The notes under the pieces: model-generated | What the model saw: the letters and a program-made list of their open reading frames with translations, nothing else | Database searches by the model: none | Told to the model about the DNA's origin: nothing | Program-made: the position numbers and the translations under genes | Part shown: one piece after another, positions 19,100-28,795 of the stretch | Layout: the number at the start of each line of letters is the position of its first letter | How positions within the stretch are numbered: the stretch's first letter is position 1 | From: Chthoniobacterales bacterium | GTDB taxonomy: Bacteria; Verrucomicrobiota; Verrucomicrobiia; Chthoniobacterales; UBA10450 | Length of the DNA: 64,000 bases | Assembly: GCA_003244145.1 (NCBI GenBank) | Contig: QHBM01000024.1 | Span: forward strand, 1 to 64,000 | Direction of reading: 5' to 3'

Positions 19100-19942
19100 A
19101 TGCGCCGAATTTTCTTATCTTGGGCCGCGGTTTTGCTCGGTTGCGGCAGTTTGCTTGCCGCTGAGGTGCAGGTGAAACCACCACGCGCCACGCCGCCACC
19201 GCAACAATCGCCAAAGTCGCAATCGCCTGCGCCAGCTGCTTCAGCCAAGCCCGGCGCGTCCGCAACGCCCGCTGCCACCTCCAGCGTCTCTGCGGAATTG
19301 CCCCTGTATCGGCCGGCTCTTCTCGGAGCCGGACCGGCCTCTGTGATCAATCGCATCGACACCGCCGGTCTGATGAGGGACGGGCAGAAAGACGCCACGC
19401 TCTCGTTCTGCTGCTCCGTTCAAAAAACGGGCGAAATAGCCAACACCTGGACCTACCGCGGCACGCCCGGCTCCGAATTGCTCGAGAAGGAATTAGTCCG
19501 CTGCCTCGATCGGGCTGTCTTCGTTCCCGCGCTTTACAACCGCCATCCGGTTTACGTTCTCTTTTATGGAACAGTCAGTTTCAAGATCGTGAACGGAAAG
19601 CCGCGTCTGCGAATTTTTGCCAATCAGGAAACCGAGGAGCTGAAAAAGGAAAGTGACTTTATCGGCCCGCAACCTTTTGTCGGCCCCGATTCGAAATTCG
19701 AAGGGTTGCACTATCCGAACGACAGTCTCACCTCCGAGCTCAAGGGCATCGTGGATCTGGCGGTCAAAGTGGACGCGACCGGCAACATGAAAGATCTGCG
19801 AGTAGTTAAGGAAGATCCTCCTTTGGTTGGATTCGCCCGGGCGGCCGCAGAGGACTTCCGCGTGGTCAGGTTCATTCCGGCCTTTCGTGACGGCAAGCCG
19901 GTCGAGTGCAGCATCATCCTGCCGGTTTATTACGAACCGTAG
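19100..19942 (+). CDS. exported protein with TonB-type C-terminal domain
   Basis: 280 aa from the ATG at 19100 (a TTG at 19085 is in frame). After a signal peptide (MRRIFLSWAAVLLGCGSLLA) come a Pro/Ser/Ala linker of about 55 residues and a region with two related halves. The second half, GIVDLAVKVDATGNMKDLRVVKEDPPLVGFARAAAEDFRVVRFIPAFRDGKPVECSIILPVYY, is a typical TonB C-terminal fold (VxxxVxxxG ... A...A...WxFxPA...G). The linker and fold resemble an energy transducer, but there is no ExbB/ExbD nearby. Confidence 0.65.
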   Translation: MRRIFLSWAAVLLGCGSLLAAEVQVKPPRATPPPQQSPKSQSPAPAASAKPGASATPAATSSVSAELPLYRPALLGAGPASVINRIDTAGLMRDGQKDATLSFCCSVQKTGEIANTWTYRGTPGSELLEKELVRCLDRAVFVPALYNRHPVYVLFYGTVSFKIVNGKPRLRIFANQETEELKKESDFIGPQPFVGPDSKFEGLHYPNDSLTSELKGIVDLAVKVDATGNMKDLRVVKEDPPLVGFARAAAEDFRVVRFIPAFRDGKPVECSIILPVYYEP

Positions 19943-19966
19943 TCGAGAAAGGTTTCGTTAGGCGAA

Positions 19967-20602
19967 ATGCAGAGGCCGATGCTCTCCGCCGCTTTCTTCC
20001 AACGCGATCCGCTCGTCTGCGCGCGCGAACTGATCGGCACGGAGCTGATCTGGGAAAAATGCTCCGGCATTGTCGTGGAGACGGAGGCTTACCTCACTTT
20101 GAATGACGAGGCATCCCACACCTTTAGTCGTCCGAGTACGCGGGCCTTCGTCGAGCGGAACGCCGCCGGGGCCGTCTATATCTATATGAACTACGGCGTG
20201 CATTGGATGCTCAATGTTCTGGTCAAAGGCAGCGAGCGTAGCGGGCTGATCCTGATTCGCGCGCTCGAGCCCCGGCGCGGCCTGGCGCTGATGAAAACGC
20301 GTCGTGGCATTGAGGACATCCGCCGGCTTTGCTCCGGGCCGGGAAAATTGGCCCAGGCTCTTAACATCACGAAGCGGCACCACGAAATGAATCTGTGCGC
20401 CGATCCGCGCCACGGTTTTGCGCGCGACGCTAAGCAGAAAACGAAAGTCGTGGCCGATCCGCGAATTGGAATCAGCCGGGCGAAGGATTTTCCCTGGCGT
20501 TTCACGCTGGCGGAGAGTCCGTTTGTGAGCGTGCCCGTTCGCCCCAAAGTGGGCCGGCCATTGACCCCGCGGAAGAGTGCAATGAGTTTGCCCGCGCGAT
20601 GA
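19967..20602 (+). CDS. mpg: 3-methyladenine DNA glycosylase (AAG/Mpg family)
   Basis: Base-excision repair enzyme that removes alkylated purines. The 211-aa protein has the family motifs ELIGTELIWEKCSGIVVETEAYL (catalytic Glu), DEASHTF, MNYGVHWMLNV, LIRALEP and LCSGPGKLAQAL in order. The length is typical. The last codons overlap the mnmA start (20599), so repair and tRNA-modification genes are translationally coupled. Confidence 0.93.
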   Translation: MQRPMLSAAFFQRDPLVCARELIGTELIWEKCSGIVVETEAYLTLNDEASHTFSRPSTRAFVERNAAGAVYIYMNYGVHWMLNVLVKGSERSGLILIRALEPRRGLALMKTRRGIEDIRRLCSGPGKLAQALNITKRHHEMNLCADPRHGFARDAKQKTKVVADPRIGISRAKDFPWRFTLAESPFVSVPVRPKVGRPLTPRKSAMSLPAR

Positions 20603-21699
20603 AAGGCAATAAGCAGCGCGTCCTCCTCGGCATGAGCGGAGGCGTCGATTCCAGTGTGGCAGGCTACCTCCTCCGGGAGCAGGGGTACGACGTCGTCGGC
20701 GTGACCATGAAAGTCTGGCCGCAGGATTGCATCTCGCGGGCCGAGGACAAATGCTGCGGCCCCCAGGCCGTGGCGGATGCGCGTGGCGTGGCGCATTCGT
20801 TAGGTTTCCCGCATTACGTCGTCGATGAAGCCGACCAGTTCGAACGCCTGGTCATCGATTATTTCTCCAGCGAATACCAGGCCGGCCGGACGCCGAATCC
20901 CTGCGTGATGTGCAACGAAAAACTGAAGTTCGGCAACCTTTGGAAAAAAGCCGAGGCGCTCGGCTGCGACTACATCGCGACGGGCCATTACGCGATCATC
21001 GAGCATCATCGCGATCGCGCCGTTCTGCGCAAAGGCGTCGATCCGCGAAAGGATCAATCCTACTTCATGTTTAGTCTGCGCCAGGTGCAACTGCAGCGCG
21101 CGTTGACCCCGCTTGGCGGCATGTCGAAGCCGGCCATTCGGGAAATTGCCCGCTCGTTAGGCCTGAAGGTCGCGGACAAAGTGGACAGCCAGGAAATCTG
21201 TTTCGTGCCCGGGAACGATTACAAGGCGTTCCTTCGGTCGCATCTCGGCGCGGAAGAATTTCATGCCGGCGCCATCTACGATCTCGAAGGAAATTTCTTG
21301 GGAGAACACGGAGGCATCGAGCTTTTCACCATCGGTCAACGCAAAGGGTTGCCCGGCGGTTCCGCGCAGCCTCGTTACGTGGTCGATCTCGATCCCGCGA
21401 CGAATCGCGTCATCGTCGGCTCCGCGGAGGATCTGGTCTCCGACGATTTCGAGATCGATCAGGTCAACTGGATTAGCCGGCACGACTCGGAGGAGCCGAT
21501 GGAAGTGACGGTGAAGATTCGTTACGCCCATCCCGGCACAGAGGCGACACTGACGCCGTTGGAAAATGGACGCGCTCGGATCCAATTGCACGAGCCGCAA
21601 AAAGCCGTTACGCCCGGCCAGGCCGCGGTCGTTTACGATGGAGATGTCGTGATCGGTGGCGGCTGGATTTGCCGCGCCGCCGCGCTCCAGCCGGCCTGA
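20599..21699 (+). CDS. mnmA: tRNA 2-thiouridine(34) synthase
   Basis: Thiolates U34 of tRNA-Lys, -Glu and -Gln. 366 aa. The PP-loop ATP site is GMSGGVDSSVAGYLL near the N-terminus; the catalytic cysteines are in NPCVMCNEKLKFG and in SQEICFVPGNDY. The C-terminal beta domains (IGQRKGLPGG, VVYDGDVVIGGGWI) are complete. It overlaps mpg by 4 bp and is 3 bp from cutA. Sulfur relay partners are not in the window. Confidence 0.95.
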   Translation: MKGNKQRVLLGMSGGVDSSVAGYLLREQGYDVVGVTMKVWPQDCISRAEDKCCGPQAVADARGVAHSLGFPHYVVDEADQFERLVIDYFSSEYQAGRTPNPCVMCNEKLKFGNLWKKAEALGCDYIATGHYAIIEHHRDRAVLRKGVDPRKDQSYFMFSLRQVQLQRALTPLGGMSKPAIREIARSLGLKVADKVDSQEICFVPGNDYKAFLRSHLGAEEFHAGAIYDLEGNFLGEHGGIELFTIGQRKGLPGGSAQPRYVVDLDPATNRVIVGSAEDLVSDDFEIDQVNWISRHDSEEPMEVTVKIRYAHPGTEATLTPLENGRARIQLHEPQKAVTPGQAAVVYDGDVVIGGGWICRAAALQPA

Positions 21700-21702
21700 C
21701 GA

Positions 21703-22029
21703 ATGAACGAGGAAACCCTGCTCGTCTGCAGCACGTTTCCGGACACTGAGACGGCGCGCTGGATTGCGCGGCAATTGGTCACGGAAAAATTTGCCGCCTG
21801 CGCGAATATCGTTCCGGCGGTGGAATCAATCTACCGCTGGCAGGGCAAAGTCGAGGATGGGGAGGAGACGTTCGTCTTCTTCAAAACCACCGCGGCGCGT
21901 TACCCTGCGTTCCAGGAGAAACTGAAATCACTCCATCCCTACGACGTGCCCGAAATCATCGCCCTCAAAATTAGCGACGGTCTGCCTGAATATCTGAAGT
22001 GGGTGGACAGGAATACGAAGCCGAATTAA
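21703..22029 (+). CDS. cutA: CutA-type divalent cation tolerance protein
   Basis: 108 aa, the usual CutA length. Signatures: LLVCSTFPDTETARWIARQLV, KFAACANIVPAVESIYRWQGKVEDGEE, and the ending HPYDVPEIIALKISDGLPEYLKWV. CutA forms a trimer; its cellular role is still debated. Its TAA stop overlaps that of the convergent membrane protein gene in TTAA. Confidence 0.93.
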   Translation: MNEETLLVCSTFPDTETARWIARQLVTEKFAACANIVPAVESIYRWQGKVEDGEETFVFFKTTAARYPAFQEKLKSLHPYDVPEIIALKISDGLPEYLKWVDRNTKPN

Positions 22030-22523
22030 TGCGGTTCCGTCTTCGGTGGCGGACCGTTTCGAAATTCGCGGTGCCGGATTTTCCCGCCGGCGTAGGCAAT
22101 GTAGCCTCCGGCGCCTAACGACACGAACGCCAGGATGATTGTCGCCACCGCCAGAGGCCGCGCCGTTTTCGGCCACTTCTTCGGCACAAAAATCGCCGCT
22201 GCCGCCACCGCGGCGAGCGCGTAGAAAAAATAAATCAGATCTTCGGCGCGATCCTGGTGGGCTTTCAGCCAGGCCTGCCCGTCTTCATCCGCCATGGAGA
22301 GGACGCGATCATACGCTTCCTCGCCATGTTGCGCGACCGGCCAGGCCGAGATCGCGCAGGCGAAAATAAGAACAAGCGCCGTCAACTTGCCGCCGCGGCT
22401 TCCCAAATACATCGCCGCGATCAATCCAAACAACGCGATCGCGAGCCCGTAAACCGGCAACGGATTCAGCAGCACATGCAGATATTCCGGCTGGCGCAGG
22501 TCGCGTAAAATTGTCTCCATCAT
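22026..22523 (-). CDS. four-helix membrane protein of unknown function
   Basis: About 165 aa with four hydrophobic helices (VYGLAIALFGLIAAMYLG, LTALVLIFACAISAWPVA, LIYFFYALAAVAAAAIF, LAVATIILAFVSLGAGGYIAYAG) and a charged loop with DEDGQAWLKAHQDRAEDL. The layout resembles the DUF2231 family. Two consecutive ATG codons (22523 and 22520) overlap the stop of the upstream dipeptidase gene, giving translational coupling. Confidence 0.6.
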   Translation of the reverse strand: MMETILRDLRQPEYLHVLLNPLPVYGLAIALFGLIAAMYLGSRGGKLTALVLIFACAISAWPVAQHGEEAYDRVLSMADEDGQAWLKAHQDRAEDLIYFFYALAAVAAAAIFVPKKWPKTARPLAVATIILAFVSLGAGGYIAYAGGKIRHREFRNGPPPKTEPH

Positions 22524-23185
22524 AAAGCAGGTCCAGTTGGTTGCGGTTGGGATTTGAGGTCGGAGACCATCGGATAATTCTTCCAGTCCGGCGCGCAGAA
22601 ATGCCACCACTCGGTGCGCAAGCCATAGAAGCCGGCGTGCGCCATCGCCTTCTGCAGCAGTTTCAAATTCGCCCGGACCATCGGGTCTTTCCCGGTGTAA
22701 ACAATCAACGCGGCCGGGGTGAAGCTGTCGAACTCCGTTGGCATCGGGACCTCGCGGCCCTCCCGATCGACGAGCGTCGCGTCAACCGCTGCGCCGCGTC
22801 CATGCATCGATCCGCGACCCTCGGTCGGGTCGGCCACGAAAGAACGATTGCGCGTTGCCTGCCAGAGTTGTTCCTGCGCCGATTGCGGCCGGTAGGCGTC
22901 CCAGATTTTCAGGCCATACCCTTTTGCCTTCAGATATTTCTGAGCCACGGCCAAACGCTCCGCCACGCTCGCCCGCACCAGCGCCGGAGTTCCTGATGGA
23001 TAAAGCGCCCGGTGCGTGACGTTGTCCGGACTCGCGTAGCGCAAATCAATCGCAATGCTCGGATCAACCTTCTGGATGTTTACGAAATCGCTCTCGTTCG
23101 TCGCCTCCGCGGCCGAGAGCAGGAGCGGAAAGAACAGAATCGCAATCGCTGCTCCGAATGCGCCGCGTTTGAAAAACCGAGTCAT
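22520..23185 (-). CDS. D-Ala-D-Ala dipeptidase, VanX/DdpX family
   Basis: Zinc D,D-dipeptidase that splits D-Ala-D-Ala. 221 aa from ATG at 23185 with a signal peptide (MTRFFKRGAFGAAIAILFFPLLLSA), so it acts outside the cytoplasm. Active-site motifs are present: YRPQSAQEQLW, SMHGRGAAVDATLVD (zinc His and Asp) and TEWWHF (catalytic Glu, zinc His). The periplasmic location argues for peptidoglycan or dipeptide recycling rather than glycopeptide resistance; no vanHA is nearby. A longer open frame to 23734 is not supported. Confidence 0.88.
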   Translation of the reverse strand: MTRFFKRGAFGAAIAILFFPLLLSAAEATNESDFVNIQKVDPSIAIDLRYASPDNVTHRALYPSGTPALVRASVAERLAVAQKYLKAKGYGLKIWDAYRPQSAQEQLWQATRNRSFVADPTEGRGSMHGRGAAVDATLVDREGREVPMPTEFDSFTPAALIVYTGKDPMVRANLKLLQKAMAHAGFYGLRTEWWHFCAPDWKNYPMVSDLKSQPQPTGPAL

Positions 23186-23196
23186 GCTATCGACTT

Positions 23197-25068
23197 TTAG
23201 TTTCCTGCCACAATCGGAGTGGAGTTTGTCTTCGCGATCCGCTGCAAGAGAACGCGGGCGCTGTTCTCGGGAACATCGAAACGCATTTGAACGTTCGCTC
23301 CCTGGACTTCCACTTCGGGCGTCTGCGCGTAAAGGAGGAGGTCGGAGTCCTGCAAGCGGAGCCAACGTTGAGGCTCGTTCCGGATCCGCGCCGCCAGCTC
23401 GCCAGCGGCTTGGGTTGATTTCGTCTGGAGAATCAGCCGCGCCTTCACCGGACTCTGAAGCGTGAGCGAGAGTCCGAGCAGTTCCGTTGCGCTCAAGAGC
23501 TCGCTGTTGAAAACAGGCTGGAAGATTCTGGAAAGATTTGGCGGATCGCGTGAGACGAGACGCAGCGCGTTGCCCTCCTTCAACGATTGAAAGCGATCGA
23601 AGAGTGGCCCGGTGATTTTCAAATCGGGGTCGATGCCCAATCGCACTCGAGCCAGCGTGGCGACCTCCCGTTCGGCGCCGATCGCCAGCGTCCTCGGACC
23701 GACGCGGGCCAGCGCAAAATCGGGGCGCATCCACATGGGCAACCCGCTGATGGTACGCCGCTCAAACGACTTGTCTTTCTCGATTGAATTGATTACGCGG
23801 GAAACGTCCGTGTGCGCTTCGACCAGGACAAACTCGCGCGGCGTGCCAGCATCGATCGCGGCCATGGCGCGCGTAACCCGGACGCCGTCGCGCGGAAGAT
23901 TGAGGACCGGCGTGCGTTGCGCACCGCCGATGAGTCCCGTCCAGATATTTTGCCATTCAGCCGCCTGATCTTTGCGCCAGCGCTTCGGCAGATCTTCCTT
24001 CTCAAGTTGTTCGAGATTCACGGAAAGAATCGCCTCGGTTTCCTGAGGGAGCCATTCGCGCTTCTGTGGCGATTGGAAAACGAGAGGCACGATGATCGCG
24101 AGCAGAATGAGCACGGAGATGATGGCGAAATAAAATTTCCGGATCTCCTGCTTGTCGATCTGGCTCGAAAGCACCGCGAGCTCGGCGGTGTGTTGCGAAT
24201 GGCGCTCGACTGCGGCGCGATGTTTTTGCACTTCGGCCAGGAGTTGCGGCGCATTCGGCGGGGCGATTCCTTGCGAAGCGAGGTGACGCCCAATATTGAG
24301 GTAAGCGGGATTCTTTTTTTCTTCGACCACCTGATGATGCCCGCGCGCATCCTTCAAAGCCTCTTGTTGGGTGCGGCTCTGCTCGTTCAAGACGCGGTCG
24401 CGCGCTTCAAATTCCTCACGGATCCGCGCGATGTTTTTGTCCATGGCCGCCAGGGCCGCGTCCTGTTCGTTTAATTTTTCCCGGGCCATGCGGCAGGCTT
24501 CCGCGCTTCCCATCCGGGCGCGGGTTACCTCCGCGCGTTCCTCGGGCAGGCGAACGCGCCGCCCGCTGATGCCCGCCATTTGCGCTTCGAGGTCGTCCGG
24601 CGGCGGAACTTGCGCCTGCAACTCCGCCAGCTTTTTCAACAGATCGCGGTCCGCAGCGTCGTTGTCCTGGAGGCGCCGCTCCACGCTCGCCAATTCGCGA
24701 TCGCAGATATCCGCCGCCGCCTTGGCTTCGTTGCGCCGCTGGAGGACCGGCTTTTTTTCTTCGTCGAGTTTGGCCAGCGCTTCGTTCTGTTCCTTCGTGT
24801 TCTGGTCGCGCTGTAACTCGATCTTGCGGATTCCTTCTTCGATTTGGGAAATGCGCAGCGCGACTTCCTTCTGTTCCTGCTCGAGTTTCTTGAGCGCGAC
24901 GATTTCGTTCCGGACTTCCGGAAAATTCACCGCCTGCGAAACACCTTCGCGGCCGAGATTGATTTCGCTGCGTTGCAGGACCCGTTTTTCGTGCCGCAAC
25001 GCCATCCGCGTCTTCTGCCGGCGAATCTTCAGCCCGATCTCGCGCAGGCCTGTTCGAATGAAACTCAC
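23197..25068 (-). CDS. long coiled-coil membrane protein of unknown function
   Basis: 623 aa. Residues 1-320 are almost entirely charged coiled coil (EIVALKKLEQEQKEVALRIS, ELASVERRLQDNDAADRDLL). One membrane helix follows (FYFAIISVLILLAIIVPLVF), then a C-terminal domain of about 270 residues with alternating strands (EAILSVNLEQLEKEDLPKRW, REFVLVEAHTDVSRVINSIE, LAIGAEREVATLARVRLG). The predicted topology is a cytoplasmic coiled coil and a periplasmic domain. The C-terminal part resembles DUF3352-like repeats only loosely. It lies 11 bp upstream of the dipeptidase gene, so the two may share a cell-wall role. Confidence 0.65.
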   Translation of the reverse strand: MSFIRTGLREIGLKIRRQKTRMALRHEKRVLQRSEINLGREGVSQAVNFPEVRNEIVALKKLEQEQKEVALRISQIEEGIRKIELQRDQNTKEQNEALAKLDEEKKPVLQRRNEAKAAADICDRELASVERRLQDNDAADRDLLKKLAELQAQVPPPDDLEAQMAGISGRRVRLPEERAEVTRARMGSAEACRMAREKLNEQDAALAAMDKNIARIREEFEARDRVLNEQSRTQQEALKDARGHHQVVEEKKNPAYLNIGRHLASQGIAPPNAPQLLAEVQKHRAAVERHSQHTAELAVLSSQIDKQEIRKFYFAIISVLILLAIIVPLVFQSPQKREWLPQETEAILSVNLEQLEKEDLPKRWRKDQAAEWQNIWTGLIGGAQRTPVLNLPRDGVRVTRAMAAIDAGTPREFVLVEAHTDVSRVINSIEKDKSFERRTISGLPMWMRPDFALARVGPRTLAIGAEREVATLARVRLGIDPDLKITGPLFDRFQSLKEGNALRLVSRDPPNLSRIFQPVFNSELLSATELLGLSLTLQSPVKARLILQTKSTQAAGELAARIRNEPQRWLRLQDSDLLLYAQTPEVEVQGANVQMRFDVPENSARVLLQRIAKTNSTPIVAGN

Positions 25069-25118
25069 GAGGTAAGGCTACGCCGGTTGCGAAATGCACC
25101 AACGGAAATTCATATCGA

Positions 25119-27065
25119 CTATTCTTCCGCTTTGCTCAATTTCGCCAGCACACTCAGGTCTTCCAGCGTTGTGGTGTCGCCGGTGACGGTCTTTCCGCTC
25201 GCGACTTCCTTCAGCAATCGCCGCATGATTTTGCCGCTGCGCGTTTTCGGCAGCGCCTCCGCAAAACGAACTTCATCCGGTTTGGCGATCGCGCCGATAT
25301 GAATGCCGACGTGTTCGCGCAGCACCCGCTTCAGCGCATCTGTCGGAGTCACGTTTCCCTTCAGGGTCACGAACGCGACCACGCCCTGGCCCTTTAATTC
25401 ATCCGGCCGGCCCACCACCGCGGCTTCCGCCACGTTCGGGTGACTGACAAGCGCGCTTTCGATCTCCGAGGTGCCGAGCCGGTGACCGGCCACATTCAAG
25501 ACGTCGTCGATCCGGCCGACGATCCAGAAGTATCCATCCTTGTCTCGCCGCGCGCCGTCGCCGGTCAGGTAATTGCCTTTGAACTCGCTCCAGTAGGTTT
25601 TTTTGTAGCGGTCCTTGTCGCCATAAATCGTTCGCAGCATCGACGGCCACGGTTTGCGGATGATCAATTTTCCGCCGACGTCGGGGCCGACTTCCTTGCC
25701 TTTTTCATCCACGATCGCGGCGTCGATGCCGAAAAAGGGAAGGGTAGCGCTGCCCGGTTTCGCGGGGATCGCGCCCGGCAATGGCGTGATCATGATCGCG
25801 CCGGTTTCGGTTTGCCACCAGGTATCCACCACGGGGCAGCGACCGCCGCCGACCTTCTCTTTGTACCACATCCACGCTTCCGGATTGATCGGTTCGCCGA
25901 CCGAGCCGAGCAGGCGGAGCGACGAAAGATCGTGCTTCTTCAACCATTGGTCGCCCCAGCGGATAAACGCGCGGATCGCCGTCGGCGCCGTGTAGAGAAT
26001 GTTCACTCCGTATTCTTCAACGATTCGCCAAAAGCGGTCCGGCTCCGGCCAGTTCGGCGCGCCTTCATACATCAAAGTCGTCGCGCCATTCGCCAGCGGT
26101 CCGTAAACGACATAGCTGTGCCCCGTGACCCAGCCGACATCCGCGGTGCACCAATAGACGTCGTCATCGCGGACATCGAAGACGTATTTCATCGTGGAAT
26201 AAATCCCGACGAGATAGCCGCCGGTCGTATGCAGAATTCCTTTTGGTTTTCCGGTCGAGCCGCTGGTGTAAAGAATGTAAAGCGGATGTTCGCTCTCGAG
26301 CGGCGCAGGCGGACAATGCGCGTCCACATATTCCAGCTCGCGGTGCCACCAAACGTCGCGGCCTTCCTCGACATGGATGTCGTTGCCCGCGCGCCGGAAA
26401 ATGATGACCCGCTTGATCGACGTCCCGCCGCGCAACGCGTCATCGACGTTTTTCTTCAGCGGCACAATCGCGCCGCGCCGATATCCGCCATCGGCCGTGA
26501 TGACGGCGACCGCTCCGCAGTCCGCGATGCGATCGCGAATGCTGTCGGCGCTGAACCCGCCGAACACGACCGAGTGGACCGCGCCGATCCGCGCGCAGGC
26601 CAGCATGGCGATCGCGGCTTCGGGAATCGTCGGCATGTAAATGATGACGCGATCGCCTTTGCGAATTTTGTTTCGCTTCAGCACGTTCGCGAAACGGCAG
26701 ACGTCGCGATGCAGTTGCTGATAAGTCAGCGCGCGTTTGTCGCCCGGCTCGCCCTCCCAGAGGATCGCGGCTTTGTTCCGGTTCGGTCCGCTTAGATGGC
26801 GATCGAGGCAGTTCTCCGAGACGTTCAGCTTGCCGCCCTCGAACCATTTCGCGAACGGCGCTTTCCAGCTCAACACTTTTTTCCACCGCCGCTGCCAGAC
26901 CAGTTCGCGGGCCTCGCGCGCCCAAAATTTTTCGGGCTGCCTGATCGATTCGCGATAGAGCCGCTGGTAATGCTGGAGGCTGCCGATGCGGGCCTGTTTC
27001 GCGAAATCCTTCGCCGGTTTGAAAACGCGCTTCTCGATCAGGTGCGACTCGATGTTGTCGGTCAT
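25119..27065 (-). CDS. acsA: acetyl-CoA synthetase (AMP-forming)
   Basis: Activates acetate to acetyl-CoA through acetyl-AMP. 648 aa, standard length. The family motifs are complete: ATP/AMP site [20 protein letters not shown], acetyl pocket region [39 protein letters not shown], and the acetylation-controlled Lys in [15 protein letters not shown] near the end. Monocistronic as far as can be seen. Confidence 0.96.
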   Translation of the reverse strand: MTDNIESHLIEKRVFKPAKDFAKQARIGSLQHYQRLYRESIRQPEKFWAREARELVWQRRWKKVLSWKAPFAKWFEGGKLNVSENCLDRHLSGPNRNKAAILWEGEPGDKRALTYQQLHRDVCRFANVLKRNKIRKGDRVIIYMPTIPEAAIAMLACARIGAVHSVVFGGFSADSIRDRIADCGAVAVITADGGYRRGAIVPLKKNVDDALRGGTSIKRVIIFRRAGNDIHVEEGRDVWWHRELEYVDAHCPPAPLESEHPLYILYTSGSTGKPKGILHTTGGYLVGIYSTMKYVFDVRDDDVYWCTADVGWVTGHSYVVYGPLANGATTLMYEGAPNWPEPDRFWRIVEEYGVNILYTAPTAIRAFIRWGDQWLKKHDLSSLRLLGSVGEPINPEAWMWYKEKVGGGRCPVVDTWWQTETGAIMITPLPGAIPAKPGSATLPFFGIDAAIVDEKGKEVGPDVGGKLIIRKPWPSMLRTIYGDKDRYKKTYWSEFKGNYLTGDGARRDKDGYFWIVGRIDDVLNVAGHRLGTSEIESALVSHPNVAEAAVVGRPDELKGQGVVAFVTLKGNVTPTDALKRVLREHVGIHIGAIAKPDEVRFAEALPKTRSGKIMRRLLKEVASGKTVTGDTTTLEDLSVLAKLSKAEE

Positions 27066-27173
27066 TTCGTTAAGAGGCTAGCAATCGCGGCGCTGCGCTC
27101 CAATGGAAACTTGAGGCGCGGTTAACGCTTGTTTTGAATTGTCTTCGCGCGCGCCGCATCGAACAATGCCTCT

Positions 27174-27380
27174 ATGAGCGATCACGTTTACAAAAAAATC
27201 GAGCTGGTCGGTTCCTCACCTACCAGCATCGAAGAAGCGGTGGTGAATGCCCTGGCCCGCGCCCAAAAGACCATTCGCAACATGCGCTGGTTCGAGGTCA
27301 TGGAAACGCGCGGCCAGATTGACGACGGCAAAATCAATCACTGGCAGGTGACCATTAAAGTCGGGTTCACCCTCGACTAG
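27174..27380 (+). CDS. dodecin family protein
   Basis: 68 aa, matching the dodecin length and pattern: [38 protein letters not shown], then [23 protein letters not shown]. Dodecins form hollow dodecamers that bind flavins, and the W in the MRWFEV segment is the flavin-stacking residue in this family. It is divergent from acsA. Confidence 0.92.
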   Translation: MSDHVYKKIELVGSSPTSIEEAVVNALARAQKTIRNMRWFEVMETRGQIDDGKINHWQVTIKVGFTLD

Positions 27381-27403
27381 TAACGGAGCAGGCTGGTTCC
27401 CGC

Positions 27404-27688
27404 CTAGCTCTCGTCGCCCTGGGCGGCCTGATAGAGCTTGGTCGCGCCGTAAGCCAGGATCGCGGGTTTAAAAGCGATCAGGACAAGCCTCGCAACTCCG
27501 CCCAGGATTCTCCCGATCGGAAGCCGATTCAAAATGAATCCGGCCAGAACGGCGTAGGCAATGGAGCGCGCCGGATTTTCGCGCACGTATTCTTCCGTCT
27601 GCTCGAGGACCTGCTCCAATTGATCTTTGGTGTAACGCAGTCCGCGTTCAGCGACATCTCCCGAGGTTCCTGAAAACTGTTCTTCCAT
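27404..27688 (-). CDS. small ElaB/YqjD-like or DUF883-like membrane protein
   Basis: 94 aa. An N-terminal amphipathic helix with the YTKDQLEQVLEQTEEYVRENPARSIAYAVLAGFILN pattern leads into hydrophobic segments (IGRILGGVARLVLIAFKPAILAYGAT). The ENPxRSxAxAxxxGFxLN motif is typical of the YqjD/ElaB/DUF883 group, which in E. coli associates with ribosomes at the membrane. The second hydrophobic segment is longer than in YqjD. Confidence 0.7.
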   Translation of the reverse strand: MEEQFSGTSGDVAERGLRYTKDQLEQVLEQTEEYVRENPARSIAYAVLAGFILNRLPIGRILGGVARLVLIAFKPAILAYGATKLYQAAQGDES

Positions 27689-27765
27689 GGTACTTACACT
27701 TCGAATTCCGATGACGGTTTGCGTGTTTCAAACATTCACAAATGAATTGAAACTGACTTCGTCGG

Positions 27766-28680
27766 CTAACGCAAGGTCATCCAGAGCGTGGACGCTCCGA
27801 CGCGGGGTGGAAAGTCGGGCAGAGGCGGTTCGCGATGGAAGGTCCCCGCTCGTCGCGTGGCCTTAAGGCAGTATCGTCCCATCACTTCCAGTGCGCGTTC
27901 CTGGAGCGTCGAGCAATTGGTCGAGAGCAGAATCTTCGCGTTCCGCTCGGCGACTTCCAGCGCGGCCAGAAGCAACGTCTCGAAATCCTGCTCGACCTGA
28001 AATGCCTTGCCCCGATGCGAGCGCGAGAACGTCGGCGGATCGAGAATGATCACCTCGAACTTTTCTCCTTTTCGCGCCAGCCGTGGCAGCACGTCAAGGA
28101 CGTCATCGGCGAGGAAGCGATGGTCGTTGGTCGCCAGCGAATTCAGCGCGAAATTCTCCTTGCCGCGCGCGAGCGATTTCTTCGAAAGATCAATGCTGAC
28201 GGTTGTGGCTCCCACCGTTGCCGCCGCGACCGAAAACGAACAGGTGTAGGAGAAACAATTGAGCAAACTGCGCGGCGCCAGGTCGCGGACGAAGCGGCGG
28301 TTTTCTCGTTGATCCATGAAGAGCCCGACGGAATATCCGGCGCCGAAATCGATCGCGTATCGCAACGTTCGTTCCAGCGCGGTGCTTTGCAGGTTCGTGC
28401 CGGGATCGCCCAGAATCAGGCGCGGCGCTTCGCGGTCGGCGTTGTGTTTCGGCAGAAACCGCGCGAAAACCCGCCGGAATTTAAAATCGATATTGAGAGC
28501 CCAGAGGCAAAGCTCGGTCTTGAGCTGTTCCAGCGCGGCCTCCGTCTTGTAGGAGATCAGTACGTCCACGCCGAAGCGCTCGGCCCAGCCCTCGGGCGCG
28601 GTGCAAAGACGGAGGGCGTCGGTCTGCTCCGCCACAAATTGCCGGTGAAGCTCCGGCTCAATCCATTCGGAAATTTTCAC
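27766..28680 (-). CDS. class I SAM-dependent RNA methyltransferase, RlmI-like
   Basis: 304 aa. The SAM-binding motif I region is LLNCFSYTCSFSVAAATVGATTVSIDLSKKSLARGKENF, and motif IV is VIILDPPTFSRSHRGKAFQV. This pairing is characteristic of RlmI/RlmL-type 23S rRNA m5C/m7G methyltransferases. A PUA domain is absent; the N-terminal 100 residues are a small alpha/beta part. The exact rRNA target cannot be deduced. Confidence 0.85.
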   Translation of the reverse strand: MKISEWIEPELHRQFVAEQTDALRLCTAPEGWAERFGVDVLISYKTEAALEQLKTELCLWALNIDFKFRRVFARFLPKHNADREAPRLILGDPGTNLQSTALERTLRYAIDFGAGYSVGLFMDQRENRRFVRDLAPRSLLNCFSYTCSFSVAAATVGATTVSIDLSKKSLARGKENFALNSLATNDHRFLADDVLDVLPRLARKGEKFEVIILDPPTFSRSHRGKAFQVEQDFETLLLAALEVAERNAKILLSTNCSTLQERALEVMGRYCLKATRRAGTFHREPPLPDFPPRVGASTLWMTLR

Positions 28681-28795
28681 GGTTACGAGAGAGGGTCAGG
28701 TCAGCTCATACGTGAATCGATTGTCAGCTCGCTTTTGCGTCCGTTAGGCCAGAGGAATTGCGGCGGCAGCCAAGCGCCACTAAAGGAAATGGAGC

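Noticed and set aside
22523-23734. Extended 404-aa start for the VanX-like gene
   Set aside because: The extra N-terminal residues are antisense-like and precede a clear signal peptide at 23185.
25440-26795. 451-aa ORF on the + strand
   Set aside because: Antisense to the motif-complete acsA; high-GC third positions leave this frame open by chance.
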